Shown: positions 56,701-64,000 of the stretch, piece after piece
How the letters are laid out: each line of letters starts with the position of its first letter
How positions within the stretch are numbered: the first letter of the stretch is position 1
NCBI GenBank assembly: GCA_021789975.1
Contig: JAJYIT010000011.1
Coordinates: 52,691 to 116,690, forward strand
Source of the DNA: Bacteroidota bacterium
GTDB lineage: Bacteria > Bacteroidota > Ignavibacteria > Kryptoniales > JAKASW01
Direction: 5' to 3'
DNA: 64,000 bases
The notes under the pieces: model-generated
The model's database searches: none
The model's input: the letters and a program-made list of their open reading frames with translations, nothing else
Told to the model about the DNA's origin: nothing
Program-made: the position numbers and the translations under genes

Positions 56701-56807
56701 TTTTCTGCGTCGGTCACCTTGCCGGAAATTTTCCCGGTTGTACCGGCATACAGAGAATTAGCGAAGATGCATATTGCTGCAAATGCTAACAACGGAACAA
56801 TCTTCAT
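53706..56807 (-). CDS. TonB-dependent outer-membrane receptor
   Basis: A receptor of about 1033 residues. It has signal peptide MKIVPLLAFAAICIFANSLYA, a CarboxypepD_reg-like domain (GKVTDAENGQPLPGVTVMI, GTYAILNVPPGKYNV), a plug (SVSDVLILQAGIQ, VVRGGGGSLVGGRND, TEYLVDGFNLND, GGFNAEYGNVRSGIVNVVTK) and a long barrel ending in Phe. GAGGAG upstream of this ATG decides the start. The frame extends 38 codons further through a degenerate CTTCGCGGTCTTCGCGAGC-type repeat. The substrate is unknown. It is adjacent to a PorV-like gene and an FN3-type secreted protein, not to a SusD, so it does not form a standard SusCD pair. Confidence 0.9.
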   Translation of the reverse strand: MKIVPLLAFAAICIFANSLYAGTTGKISGKVTDAENGQPLPGVTVMIEGSSIGTATGVDGTYAILNVPPGKYNVMFSMVGYERTLVKGVRVEIDLTSAVDAQLRATSLMAKEVVINAQRPVVTRDVSNSVVNIQTQAITTLPVQSVSDVLILQAGIQSSSAGIVVRGGGGSLVGGRNDALQTGANQTEYLVDGFNLNDNRWGSPWAAVSLSSANEIQVQTGGFNAEYGNVRSGIVNVVTKDGGRSRYSANVNVDYGPPQQKHFGLSPYDQTSYFNRPYTDPAVSWTGTNNGAWDTYTQESYPTFQGWDAIAQRLLQSGDPTQALTPTAAQRLWQWQRRRAGDISQPDYTIDAGFGGPVPMIGGSLGNLRFYLSYFNQRDMFVVPLSRSGYTNNHTELKLNSDISPSMKLVVVGLYGENNSVSPYDWTVSPDGYLINSQFGVADLLSSSSGMNILYMPDYYSPSSVYRTLFGVSLTHVLSPTTFYDVSAQFNQNRYNTFQVGTRDTSRIYQPVIPGYYVDESPFGYWGYSTGSIDGVMSMGGWMNLGRDKSVNSTTSLVFSITSQLDRYNQVKSGFQFYYDDDNINSGTYSPSMSTWTRSLVYHVSPYRLGVFAQDKLEFQGFIANLGVRLDYANPNTDYYNLNPYSALFTAGQGNNITLKAPAEKAKSQLYISPRLGISHPITENSKLYFNYGHFVSVPSSAYEFAIQREANGQVDYMANPNMVFEKTVSYELGYEQNVYDMFLLHLAAYYKDISNQPGYVLYQSINTSVNYYSPTNNNYSDIRGFEATLSKVSGGWIRGFINYTYDVVTAGYFGWLQYYQDINKQRAYLMLNQPQSRPVPQPYAKANIEIVTPDEFGPTFGGIKPLGGWSLSLLGTWNSGAHATYNPTNIPGVSNNVQWVDYYDVDLRLAKDLRSILGSGLNLQVYLDVTNVFNFKFLSSAGFVDSYDYQDYLASLRFPFETGIQKGNDRLGDYRPAGVAYDPLQPNPNNDPTITAANNRRIATKSYINMPNDMSMAFLNPRYFSIGVRFNF

Positions 56808-57066
56808 TTTCAAACTCCTCTTTGCAAACGAGATGAGCTGGATTTCTGCGGCTTGACGCTTCAAACTGAAATCAACTTTTATTCTAACTGCAAAGCTCGC
56901 GAAGACCGCGAAGGAATTCATGAATTATTCGCCACCCTTCTTATTCCATAATTCACTACTTCTCCGATTTCATTTTCGGTCATAGAGAATTTCTTAGAGT
57001 GCCTTGCGTTCATTGGATCAATCAGAATTCCCATAGATCATTTTACTTTGATGCGCGTAATTGCGC

Positions 57067-58245
57067 TCAAATTGCGAACCTTAGCGACAACCTGTGTATG
57101 CTGTTCCACACCGTGTGCGGAGTGTACGAGTAGTCGAAGGCGAATCCGAACTTATGCACCCCCACTCCCAGCGTGAGACCGTAATCATCCTGGTGCGTTA
57201 CGTAACCCGCGCGAAGGACAATGGTCTTCATGAACGTGTACTCGCCGCCGATGTTCAAATATTCGGGATAGGACCGCGGGTGGACGGCGTCGACAGAGAC
57301 CACAAATGAGCTGAAGTCCTGCATGCCTGGCATGAGATCCATCAAGTTCATCGAGACCCCGAATCTGAATGTCAGCGGCAGCTGGAAGCTCTCGCGCTCG
57401 TACGTAAGCTCGCGCGAGAAATTACTTATGTACATGCCGAACGAAAGGCTCTTCAGGCCCGTTCTGTAGATTGTCCCGAAGTCGAACGCAGGAACACTTA
57501 GATTGTAGTTCTTCACTGCATACGTTGTATCAGTCGTCAGCACTGAATCGACGAGAACCTGGTTGTATTGTGGGACTTCGCTGTTGCCGAGATTTTGATA
57601 TGCGAACTTCACTTGTGCTCCGACCGAGAATTGTTCCGACAACTGTTTCGCATAAGCCAGACCGATTGCAGACGCGTACGGTGCTGGATAGCCGGGAAGA
57701 TCGACGTAACCCTGCTCATTGTTGGCGATCTGGGTGAAATTGAATTGTCCGTAGTCGACCCTTGTGAAGCTGACCCCGACTACGCCATATTTCCCTGCGA
57801 GCGGCGCGAACGCGGCTACTCCGGAGAAATATTTTATGTCTGCAATCCAGTTCATTTGATTTACAGCTACATCGACAAGCGACGGGATTGTAGCAATGCC
57901 CGCGGGGTTGTAAAACATCGACTCTGATGACCCGTCTATCGTCGCGAAGGCCTCACCCATGCCGGTTGCCCTGGCACTTGTGCCAACATCAAGAAACTCG
58001 AATCCCGTTTGTGCCAGTTTTGCCTGTGAATGTGCGAATGGAGGGAACGCAAGACCGACTGCTACCGCGATGAGCGGGAAAACGATCAGACTCGTCGTCC
58101 GCACTGCAGTGGACGTTACTCGTCGACTTTCTTTTTTTCCTGATGTGAATGAAAAGCGTTCCGTGGAGAAACTCACCCTGCAACCGTTTCCAATCGAATT
58201 CTCTAGAGGATTTCTTTTGGAAGTTTTAACAAGGAATTTAAGCAC
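57067..58245 (-). CDS. PorV/PorQ-family outer-membrane protein, copy 1
   Basis: A 392-residue FadL-like barrel of the PorV/PorQ (UPF0164) family. PorV is the outer-membrane shuttle that takes T9SS substrates from the translocon to the attachment complex. The family's N-terminal signature is intact: QTGFEFLDVGTSARATGMGEAFAT, then SSESMFYNPAGIA. Strands such as YGVVGVSFTRVDYGQFN and LAYAKQLSEQFSVGAQVKFAYQNLG follow, and the protein ends LRFAI. The start is GTG with AAGGAG at good spacing. That makes an unusually long 70-residue leader with the hydrophobic segment at about 50-70. A paralogue lies at 61490-62548. Confidence 0.86.
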   Translation of the reverse strand: MLKFLVKTSKRNPLENSIGNGCRVSFSTERFSFTSGKKESRRVTSTAVRTTSLIVFPLIAVAVGLAFPPFAHSQAKLAQTGFEFLDVGTSARATGMGEAFATIDGSSESMFYNPAGIATIPSLVDVAVNQMNWIADIKYFSGVAAFAPLAGKYGVVGVSFTRVDYGQFNFTQIANNEQGYVDLPGYPAPYASAIGLAYAKQLSEQFSVGAQVKFAYQNLGNSEVPQYNQVLVDSVLTTDTTYAVKNYNLSVPAFDFGTIYRTGLKSLSFGMYISNFSRELTYERESFQLPLTFRFGVSMNLMDLMPGMQDFSSFVVSVDAVHPRSYPEYLNIGGEYTFMKTIVLRAGYVTHQDDYGLTLGVGVHKFGFAFDYSYTPHTVWNSIHRLSLRFAI

Positions 58246-58350
58246 GACTTCTCCTTTTAGTTAGACTGAAGAGACAATCGGAAGGAGCGGTGGTAGGTAA
58301 GACCTTTTTGGATCTGCGGAACTAAAACAAGAGACCTGTAAACACTACTC

Positions 58351-58627
58351 TCCGCCTAAAGCGGATGCGCCCCTTGAGCCAAAGGCTCATCAGCCTATGG
58401 CCGAGGCGCAGTTCTTCTGCCTCAAATTTTACAAAACTTATTTCCTGTCGATGTGCAACCGGTAGGTTCACATCGGAATCCCGTCTCCCGACAATTCGAC
58501 CGAATTGTCGGGAACTTCTGTGGGATGAACCGTGCGAGCACGACTTCGTGCGAACTCGCTCACCTGGTTGTGCGGGAGTTGAACCTGCCTGCCGGCAGGC
58601 ATGCCCCCGCACAACCGGTGGGTGAGG
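58351..58627. repeat. multi-hairpin intergenic element
   Basis: At least six successive inverted repeats occur in 277 bases. TCCGC/GCGGA spans 58351-58365. TGCGCC/GGCGCA (58366-58410) encloses TGAGCC/GGCTCA. GATGTG plus AACC pairs with GGTT plus CACATC (58450-58474). CCGACAATTCG/CGAATTGTCGG has a two-base spacer (58488-58511). GCACG/CGTGC spans 58538-58551. GGTTGTGCGGG/CCCGCACAACC (58566-58616) encloses the perfect 16-base palindrome TGCCTGCCGGCAGGCA. It lies between the T9SS propeller gene and the PorV-like gene and would be transcribed as part of their mRNA. The 58246-58350 remainder shows nothing but the GTG-start ribosome-binding site. Confidence 0.7.
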
Positions 58628-60013
58628 TTACTTCATTAATACCATCTTCTTCGTGATGGTGATGCCGTTGGATGTTTTCAACGTGTAAATATAGATACCG
58701 GACGATAGTCTGCTCGCGTCAAATGAGACAGAGTGCAGTCCTGCCGGTTGGTAGACGTTGACCAACGTTGCCACTTCCCTGCCAAGAACATCGTATACCG
58801 CCAGTGTAACCTTGCTGGCCGCCTTCAAAGTGTAGTCAATCTTTGTGGTCGGGTTGAACGGGTTCGGATAGTTCTGCGACAGCGAGTACTGTGTCGGAAC
58901 GCTTGGAGGCAGTTCATTGATTGCATTGCTGCCTGCGAAAGTAAACATCTGAATAGCGCCTGGACCAGAGACGTTGAATGCACCAACGTATGCCGTATCG
59001 CCCGTGGGGCTGAAAGCGATGCCGCGTGGTCTCGGATCGTTCTTGATGCTGTCGCCGGGGACGCCGGTATCTTCATTCCATAGGATGCTGTCTTTCAGTA
59101 CTGGATTGCTCCGGTCGGTCATATCGAATCCATACCAGGCATAGCCCCTGTACGGAGGATTCGGCATACCGCTTGTGACGTTTCCAGAACTGACCCAGAG
59201 CAATCCGGTATTCGGCTGCCATGCTGAACTCTCGATGACGAGGTCTTTGAACGCCGTGTTAGTATCCAACACGTACGGTCCAAGTGTACCGTTGTTGGAA
59301 TGATAATGAAGGCTTCCGAGTTTTATGCGGTGAACCCAGACGTCGTTTCCATCAGAAGTCACGGATACGTTGCGGCTGTAGGCCCCGTACATGCTTGTAT
59401 CAACCGATATCAGAACGGAAGAGAGATCGCCGCCGGAAACTGCCACAGGTCCGACACCGGAAGTCGGTAATACTGTCGTAACGAACACCTCGTCCGAAGC
59501 GTCAACCATAGGAGTGGCTAGCGAGCTTGTATAGCCAGGAATCGGGTTTTGAATCTGAGCCAGCAGTGAACCGTCATGGTAATCGATCTTGAAGATATAA
59601 ACGCTGCAGCTAATGTCGTAAATACTCCCGTCCGGACCAGATGCCATCCCATAATTATAAGAGCCAGCCATGCTAGGGTAGTTAAGGGTATCGGCTATCG
59701 AGCCGTCCTTGCTTTTCAGCACTTTTATCGGAGAAAACGAGGCTGGCGTACCGTCCGGATTGAAGCAGTAAAGGCATTCTGTGGGGATGTAGGTTCCGGC
59801 GCTTGTCTGGATGCTGTCAGCATATCTGTATGAATTCACCCAGATTCTGCCCATAGGATCCACGGTGATGCCATTGTTTATTCCGCTTCCGCTTATTGGA
59901 GTTGGATCGAATGTATTATTCGGAAACAATTTCGCATATTTCCACTGTGCATTTGACGAACCCAGGAACGTTACCATCACTAAAGCAAGAAGAAATGCTA
60001 ATCTTCTCAACAT
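58628..60013 (-). CDS. T9SS-tagged beta-propeller protein
   Basis: A 461-residue secreted protein with a signal peptide (MLRRLAFLLALVMVTFLGSSNA). It has propeller-like repeats such as GINNGITVDPMGRIWVNSY, MASGPDGSIYDIS and IAFSPTGDTAYVGAF. A canonical T9SS type A sorting domain closes it (NPFNPTTKIDY, VYDVLGREVATLV, SGIYIYTL, KKMVLMK). No catalytic residues are seen, so it may be a binding or structural surface protein. It lies between the two copies of the PorV/IPT cassette. Confidence 0.82.
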   Translation of the reverse strand: MLRRLAFLLALVMVTFLGSSNAQWKYAKLFPNNTFDPTPISGSGINNGITVDPMGRIWVNSYRYADSIQTSAGTYIPTECLYCFNPDGTPASFSPIKVLKSKDGSIADTLNYPSMAGSYNYGMASGPDGSIYDISCSVYIFKIDYHDGSLLAQIQNPIPGYTSSLATPMVDASDEVFVTTVLPTSGVGPVAVSGGDLSSVLISVDTSMYGAYSRNVSVTSDGNDVWVHRIKLGSLHYHSNNGTLGPYVLDTNTAFKDLVIESSAWQPNTGLLWVSSGNVTSGMPNPPYRGYAWYGFDMTDRSNPVLKDSILWNEDTGVPGDSIKNDPRPRGIAFSPTGDTAYVGAFNVSGPGAIQMFTFAGSNAINELPPSVPTQYSLSQNYPNPFNPTTKIDYTLKAASKVTLAVYDVLGREVATLVNVYQPAGLHSVSFDASRLSSGIYIYTLKTSNGITITKKMVLMK

Positions 60014-60197
60014 TTTGTACCTCCTTAAGTAATCTGTTTGTGGTAAAATAGCGTGACCCTGTCAAGTCTCAAGTTTCCGACAGAATCGTCAACGAAGAAA
60101 TTAATCTTGGGTCAACATCACCTCCTGACATTGGCTGAACCTTGCCAGGGTTTTATCGCTTTTGCCCAAACCATAGCAAAGTTACCGGTTTTAGATT

Positions 60198-61478
60198 TTA
60201 TGGGGCCCCATAATAAGGAGCACCTTGTTTTCTTGCAACAATCTTGAGGAGTTCGCCGGCAGCGGTGCTCGCGTACAAATTTGTGCCGATCCATGTAAAG
60301 GACTTGCACGGCGAGCTCAACGCCTTGCTGGCAACATAAAGCGAATACGGCCTTTCGTAAACGCCGCCGGGGTGTACCACTATCAAGTAATCGCTCGAGT
60401 CCACACCGGCATACATGTCGCCATCTGATGAAAATGTAATTGCATAGATATTTGTACCACCTGTTGGATCTGACGAGAGGTCGAAATAGGGTTGTGGCGT
60501 CCCGAGCGAATCGTTGATGATCGGAGCTTTGAATACCATAGACTGCGCGGACCCGACATTCGCGGCAAAGTATAAGCTGCCGTCGAAGTATCGAATCGCA
60601 CGTACATTGCCGGCGAAGGGATATTTCGAGATGGTGGTCACGCTCGCAACCAGCAAGTCTGTGGAAGAAATTTTGTAGATGTACTGGTTGTTTCCTCCGA
60701 CCCACAGGTTATGGTTCTGATCAAAGTCCAAGCACGAGAAAGAAGCGCCTGTGACGGCGGCCCAGACGCTTCCTGATTTGCCTTGCTCCAGCCTGTAAAC
60801 CGCTCTTACGCCTTTCGCGGCATATATATATCCGTTCGGTCCGAATTTGAAATCTGGCCAGCCTAAGTTTCCAGAGGTCGGCAGCGCATACGGAGTGGCA
60901 GATCTTGTTCCGGAAATGGGACCGATTTCGAATATTCCCTCATCTTTCGTTCCGCTCAGATTCAGATTGGATATGGAAGCATAAAGGGAATCGTCCGCTC
61001 CGACGGCGAGGCCGTAAACCTTTTCGCCCGTTGCTAACTTGCTGAAGGGCGAAACTGCCGCGACCAGCGAGTAGTTGTAGGCCTTGCTGAAGTCTGTAGA
61101 TGACATAGTCCACACCATAACCTGGACTGTATCTCCCGATATCGCCGGAGCTACCATGACAAGTTTAGTCGGAGTTGAACTAAGGATGGGAATATCCCCC
61201 GGCTTGCTGTCGTAGTAAGCGGCCAGCTTGTTGTTTATCAGGAAATATACACCGTTGCTGTCTCTGCTCGCGAGGAAGTTTTTCCCATAGATTGTTATGG
61301 TGTCCAATCCGGCCAGTGCGCCGCCTGCAGGAGACAAACTGTCCACAACCGGAGCAGGCCCGTTACCGAGATTCGAATTATAAAGGCTCGGTGAGTCGAC
61401 CTTGCTGCAGCCGCTCAGGCTCAACAACCCGGCGATAACTATGATCACTACTGGCGATGCTATGAAAATCTTTTTCAT
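60198..61478 (-). CDS. IPT/TIG-domain beta-propeller lipoprotein, copy 2
   Basis: A 426-residue exported lipoprotein (lipobox LSLSGCSKV) and paralogue of the protein at 49709-50944. It has the same order: IPT/TIG domain (VVDSLSPAGGALAGLDTITIYG), then NHL-like propeller (DFKFGPNGYIYAAKG, LDFDQNHNLWVGG, FSSDGDMYAGV). The conserved C-terminus contains APIINDSLGTPQPYFDLS and DSSDYLIVVHPGG and ends GAPYYGAP. It follows the second PorV-like gene by 11 bases. Divergence between copies is concentrated in the IPT and early propeller, leaving the C-terminal blades almost unchanged, which suggests a shared partner. Confidence 0.82.
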   Translation of the reverse strand: MKKIFIASPVVIIVIAGLLSLSGCSKVDSPSLYNSNLGNGPAPVVDSLSPAGGALAGLDTITIYGKNFLASRDSNGVYFLINNKLAAYYDSKPGDIPILSSTPTKLVMVAPAISGDTVQVMVWTMSSTDFSKAYNYSLVAAVSPFSKLATGEKVYGLAVGADDSLYASISNLNLSGTKDEGIFEIGPISGTRSATPYALPTSGNLGWPDFKFGPNGYIYAAKGVRAVYRLEQGKSGSVWAAVTGASFSCLDFDQNHNLWVGGNNQYIYKISSTDLLVASVTTISKYPFAGNVRAIRYFDGSLYFAANVGSAQSMVFKAPIINDSLGTPQPYFDLSSDPTGGTNIYAITFSSDGDMYAGVDSSDYLIVVHPGGVYERPYSLYVASKALSSPCKSFTWIGTNLYASTAAGELLKIVARKQGAPYYGAP

Positions 61479-61489
61479 TATCTTTCACC

Positions 61490-62548
61490 TCAATAAGCAA
61501 CTTCGAATGAGAGTCTTTGCACATCTGAAAACCCGCCGGTGAACGGCGTCCATGAATAATCGATGCCCAGATTTATTCCGCCGATGTCTTTGTGTAACCC
61601 AACTCCGGCCGCTACACCGTATACATCATTATTGAACATGTAACCTCCCCGAAGGGAAATCATTTGCATGAATGTGTACTCTGCGCCTACATTGACTTGC
61701 TCCGGGTAGTCTCTGGGATGCGTCGCGCCAGCAGTAATTATTAATGACTGGCTCCTGCTGTCGATGTTCCACATGTCGAGCACATTCATTGATACTCCAA
61801 GATTGAATATCAGCGGAAGATCGAAGCTCTCCGACACATACTTGAGCTGGCGGGAGAAGTTTCTAATATCCATTCCGAATGCCAGACTCTTGAACCCGGT
61901 ATTGTATATCATACCGAAATCGAATGAGATGACGTTTAGCTTTGACGTGGAGGTAGTGTAGCTCCCATCGGTGTTGATGTTTGTGATGCTCGATCCCAGA
62001 TTCTGGTTGACGTAGTTTATATCGCCACCGACGGCGAATTTGTCGCTGATTGCCTTCGCGTATCCTATCCCGAAGGAGTAAGCAGTTGGGCTGAATGATC
62101 CTATGTCAAGATAGCCGTCAGCATTGTTGGCGATTATCGTTTCATCCAGGGAGCCGTAGTTGACAGACCTGAAATTCAAGCCGATGACGCCGTATTCACC
62201 GCCGAACGGCTTGATTGCGACGCTCCCGTAGAAATGTCTAATGCCCGCAATCCAGTCCACTTGTCCCACTGAGAGAGATAAGTCGTTTTGGAGCCTTGCC
62301 ATGCTGGCCGTGTTGAAAAACATAGATGTCGAAGCGCCCTCCAGGGAAGTCACTGCTTCCCCTATCGCCTCCGCTCTTGGATCGGTTGCTACATTGAGGA
62401 AATCGAAGCCGGATTGTGCCAGCTTCTGCTGCCCGAAAGAGTTCCCCGCCAAAAGCATCAACAAGACCAAAGAGGAAGCCGTGATTTTCCAGGACGTCAC
62501 CCGGTGGAAATGACGATTCTTATTCTTGATTTCAATTCTTGTTTTCAT
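61490..62548 (-). CDS. PorV/PorQ-family outer-membrane protein, copy 2
   Basis: A PorV/PorQ-family barrel of about 352 residues. The signature LAQSGFDFLNVATDPRAEAIGEAV and SMFFNTASMA is present, though the usual NPAG is altered to NTAS. Downstream strands match copy 1 closely in pattern (YGVIGLNFRSVNYGSLD, FGIGYAKAISDKFAVGGDINYVNQNLG). I start at the ATG giving MKTRIEIKNK because AGGTGA lies six bases upstream. A GTG three codons earlier is less well placed. Its start follows the stop of the FN3-type secreted protein by five bases, so the two are tightly coupled. Confidence 0.85.
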   Translation of the reverse strand: MKTRIEIKNKNRHFHRVTSWKITASSLVLLMLLAGNSFGQQKLAQSGFDFLNVATDPRAEAIGEAVTSLEGASTSMFFNTASMARLQNDLSLSVGQVDWIAGIRHFYGSVAIKPFGGEYGVIGLNFRSVNYGSLDETIIANNADGYLDIGSFSPTAYSFGIGYAKAISDKFAVGGDINYVNQNLGSSITNINTDGSYTTSTSKLNVISFDFGMIYNTGFKSLAFGMDIRNFSRQLKYVSESFDLPLIFNLGVSMNVLDMWNIDSRSQSLIITAGATHPRDYPEQVNVGAEYTFMQMISLRGGYMFNNDVYGVAAGVGLHKDIGGINLGIDYSWTPFTGGFSDVQRLSFEVAY

Positions 62549-62553
62549 GTGGG

Positions 62554-64000
62554 TCACCTGATAACTACGAATTTCTTAATTGCGGTCTGTCCCTTTGGAG
62601 TCTGGAACACAACTATATAAACTCCGCTGACAACGATTTGATCCGACGATGTGGTGCAGTCCCAGTAGTCATCGCCGCTTCCGTTTGTATGCTGGATTGT
62701 TTTTATCGTCTGTCCCAGCTCCGTGTATATTTTGATGGTGCAAACCGGCGGTATGTTCAGGAAAGCGATTTGATTCGGTTCGCCCGGGTACCGCAGCACG
62801 TTGTTCTCCGCGGAGATGTTGTACGGATTGGGGACGACTCTGATGACATCGCCGAGGCTGGCATTGCTGCTCTGAGTTGTCGAGAAGCTGATAAGGCTAT
62901 CGCCGACTGCGCTTGACCTCACCAGCGTACCGCTTGCTTCAGGGTTTCCTGTCCCGACACATGTGATTTCTCCGGAAATATTCGGAGGGTTTCCGCTGAG
63001 GTTAACGGATCGGACGGTAAAGATCGCGCCGCTATTAGTGTAAACCGAGTGAACCGGAGGAGGAACGGATATACCGGCAACATTGAAGACGCATTTTACT
63101 GGTGCCGAGACGCCCGGCCTCAGCAGTCTTGCGGGGTCATATGTTTGCGTATAGTACCTGTTGCTCTCAAGAGCGCCAGCTGGTGTATCACCTGCACCAT
63201 TGTTATCTGCCGCAGACCCGACGGCAGTAATGTAGTAGTAGTAGTCGATACCGCGCTGAGCGCTCGTGTCGTCATAACTCGTCGCACCCGGAGGACATTG
63301 GCATATCATATAGTATGTGCTGTCGACCAGCCCCTTGGCTCGGTAGATTCTGTATGATGTGACCGCCGGGCCACCACTCGATGGCGACCATGCAAGCGAG
63401 ATCCTGTTCCCGCCTGAGGTAACCGTTAACGTCGACGGCGGCAACGGAGGCTGTGGTATGTTGTATCCGGAATTGTAATTCGCGATCGCCCTCTGGAATG
63501 TCTGAAACAGTGAATCTCTGCCCGTATAGACCGAATCATCCTTTTGAGCAGGGGTTATCGTTCCCAACTTGAATTGCCGGCCGACCCTAATGCAAGCTTC
63601 GCGGCTAAGACCGGCAGCCCCTTCAGCCATGACAACGTGGAAGCTCTGGCCGGGTTGAAGATTGTAAGGACCGTATCCTTGCGCGGCAGACATACCGCCT
63701 GTGGTGCCGAATGATGGATCACCGAAAACTCCGACTTTGTCTGCCATGCGTTCTCCCGACCAGCTTACCGCTCCGTTGATCCACCCGACGTTTTGGCCGA
63801 GCGACATCATCTGGTATTCGGTTTGCATTATCGATCCGTTAAACTGACTGATGCTGTTGCTCTGGTTAAATGCATCGTCCGAACTGATGTATGCGGTCGT
63901 ACTTGGCTCGTTAGGATCGTCGGAAGTATCTGTCGCAGATTTGTCGGCATGGATGGTACAGAGTCCGACAAACTGAGCAGCTCCCAACCTTCCTGTCGTG
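62554..64000 (-). CDS. large secreted FN3-type protein with divergent C-terminal domain, copy 2 (partial)
   Basis: This is the C-terminal ~480 residues of a gene whose start lies beyond the window's right edge. It is a paralogue of the protein at 50967-53501. Shared landmarks are the HADKSATDTSDDPNEP stretch (HVDKSTTDKSDDVNQP in copy 1), VVMAEGAAGLSREACIRVG and an FN3 domain (PPSTLTVTSGGNRISLAWSPS). The divergent tail contains VVPNPYNISAENNVLRYPGEP, FLNIPPVCTIKIYTELG, GSGDDYW and VVSGVYIVVF, and ends KKFVVIR. The conserved NIPQPPxPP linker precedes FN3 in both. It is followed immediately by the second PorV-like gene. Confidence 0.78.
   Translation of the reverse strand, partial: TTGRLGAAQFVGLCTIHADKSATDTSDDPNEPSTTAYISSDDAFNQSNSISQFNGSIMQTEYQMMSLGQNVGWINGAVSWSGERMADKVGVFGDPSFGTTGGMSAAQGYGPYNLQPGQSFHVVMAEGAAGLSREACIRVGRQFKLGTITPAQKDDSVYTGRDSLFQTFQRAIANYNSGYNIPQPPLPPSTLTVTSGGNRISLAWSPSSGGPAVTSYRIYRAKGLVDSTYYMICQCPPGATSYDDTSAQRGIDYYYYITAVGSAADNNGAGDTPAGALESNRYYTQTYDPARLLRPGVSAPVKCVFNVAGISVPPPVHSVYTNSGAIFTVRSVNLSGNPPNISGEITCVGTGNPEASGTLVRSSAVGDSLISFSTTQSSNASLGDVIRVVPNPYNISAENNVLRYPGEPNQIAFLNIPPVCTIKIYTELGQTIKTIQHTNGSGDDYWDCTTSSDQIVVSGVYIVVFQTPKGQTAIKKFVVIR

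Noticed and set aside
56808..56921. Upstream extension of the TonB receptor frame
   Set aside because: It translates a degenerate CTTCGCGGTCTTCGCGAGC-type repeat. The ATG at 56807 has a GAGGAG site and a proper signal peptide.
53706..58245. SusCD-type polysaccharide utilisation locus
   Set aside because: A TonB receptor is present but there is no SusD-like lipoprotein. The neighbours are PorV-like and FN3-type proteins.

Overview
The window looks like a chromosomal segment from a free-living member of the Bacteroidota/Chlorobi (FCB) lineage, most likely an Ignavibacteria/Kryptonia-type organism. Four proteins end in a canonical type IX secretion (T9SS) type A sorting domain of the form NPFNPTT...VYDVLGREV...SGVY-Y-L...KKMV. 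Two PorV/PorQ-family outer-membrane proteins and a CarboxypepD_reg/TonB-dependent receptor are also present. By eye the base composition is near balanced. This assignment rests on family signatures, not on a database search. I see no rRNA, tRNA, CRISPR array, integrase or transposase.

Region 1 (about 0.2-24.8 kb, mostly + strand) is housekeeping and central metabolism. It holds an MFS transporter, a bacilliredoxin, a phosphohexomutase and a large hybrid sensor kinase. A tightly packed, overlapping gene string follows: YgfZ-like, free-Met-R-sulfoxide reductase-like, pteridine-reductase-like SDR, LOG family, SirB1 family, PduO-type adenosyltransferase and a BatA-like protein. After that come HflX, a frameshifted retropepsin-like gene, a PLP decarboxylase, a beta-carbonic anhydrase, the AguB/AguA putrescine pair, and EtfB-EtfA with an acyl-CoA dehydrogenase.

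Region 2 (24.8-26.5 kb) is decayed. It has a palindromic intergenic repeat and the remnant of a TonB-dependent receptor with an in-frame stop and most of its barrel deleted.

Region 3 (26.6-49.5 kb, all - strand) reads as a cell-wall scavenging island. It has a YkfB-type dipeptide epimerase, a YkfC-type NlpC/P60 lipoprotein, a ROK kinase, a FucP-type sugar permease, a GH2 exo-glycosidase, a NagZ-beta-lactamase-like fusion lipoprotein and a BadF-type amino-sugar kinase. It also has two T9SS-tagged amidases (one with an N-terminal lysozyme-like region), a transglutaminase-like protein and a T9SS-tagged DigH/GHL10-type glycoside hydrolase. Together these could cut peptidoglycan outside the cell, trim it at the surface or in the periplasm, import amino sugars, phosphorylate them and epimerise L-Ala-D-Glu.

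Region 4 (49.7-64.0 kb, all - strand) is a duplicated envelope cassette. Each copy has a large secreted FN3-type protein with a divergent C-terminal NPYN domain, a PorV-like barrel and an IPT/beta-propeller lipoprotein. One copy is joined to a TonB-dependent receptor. A T9SS propeller protein and a roughly 280-bp element of successive hairpins lie between the copies. The last gene runs off the right edge. This cassette is the best candidate for an undescribed system.
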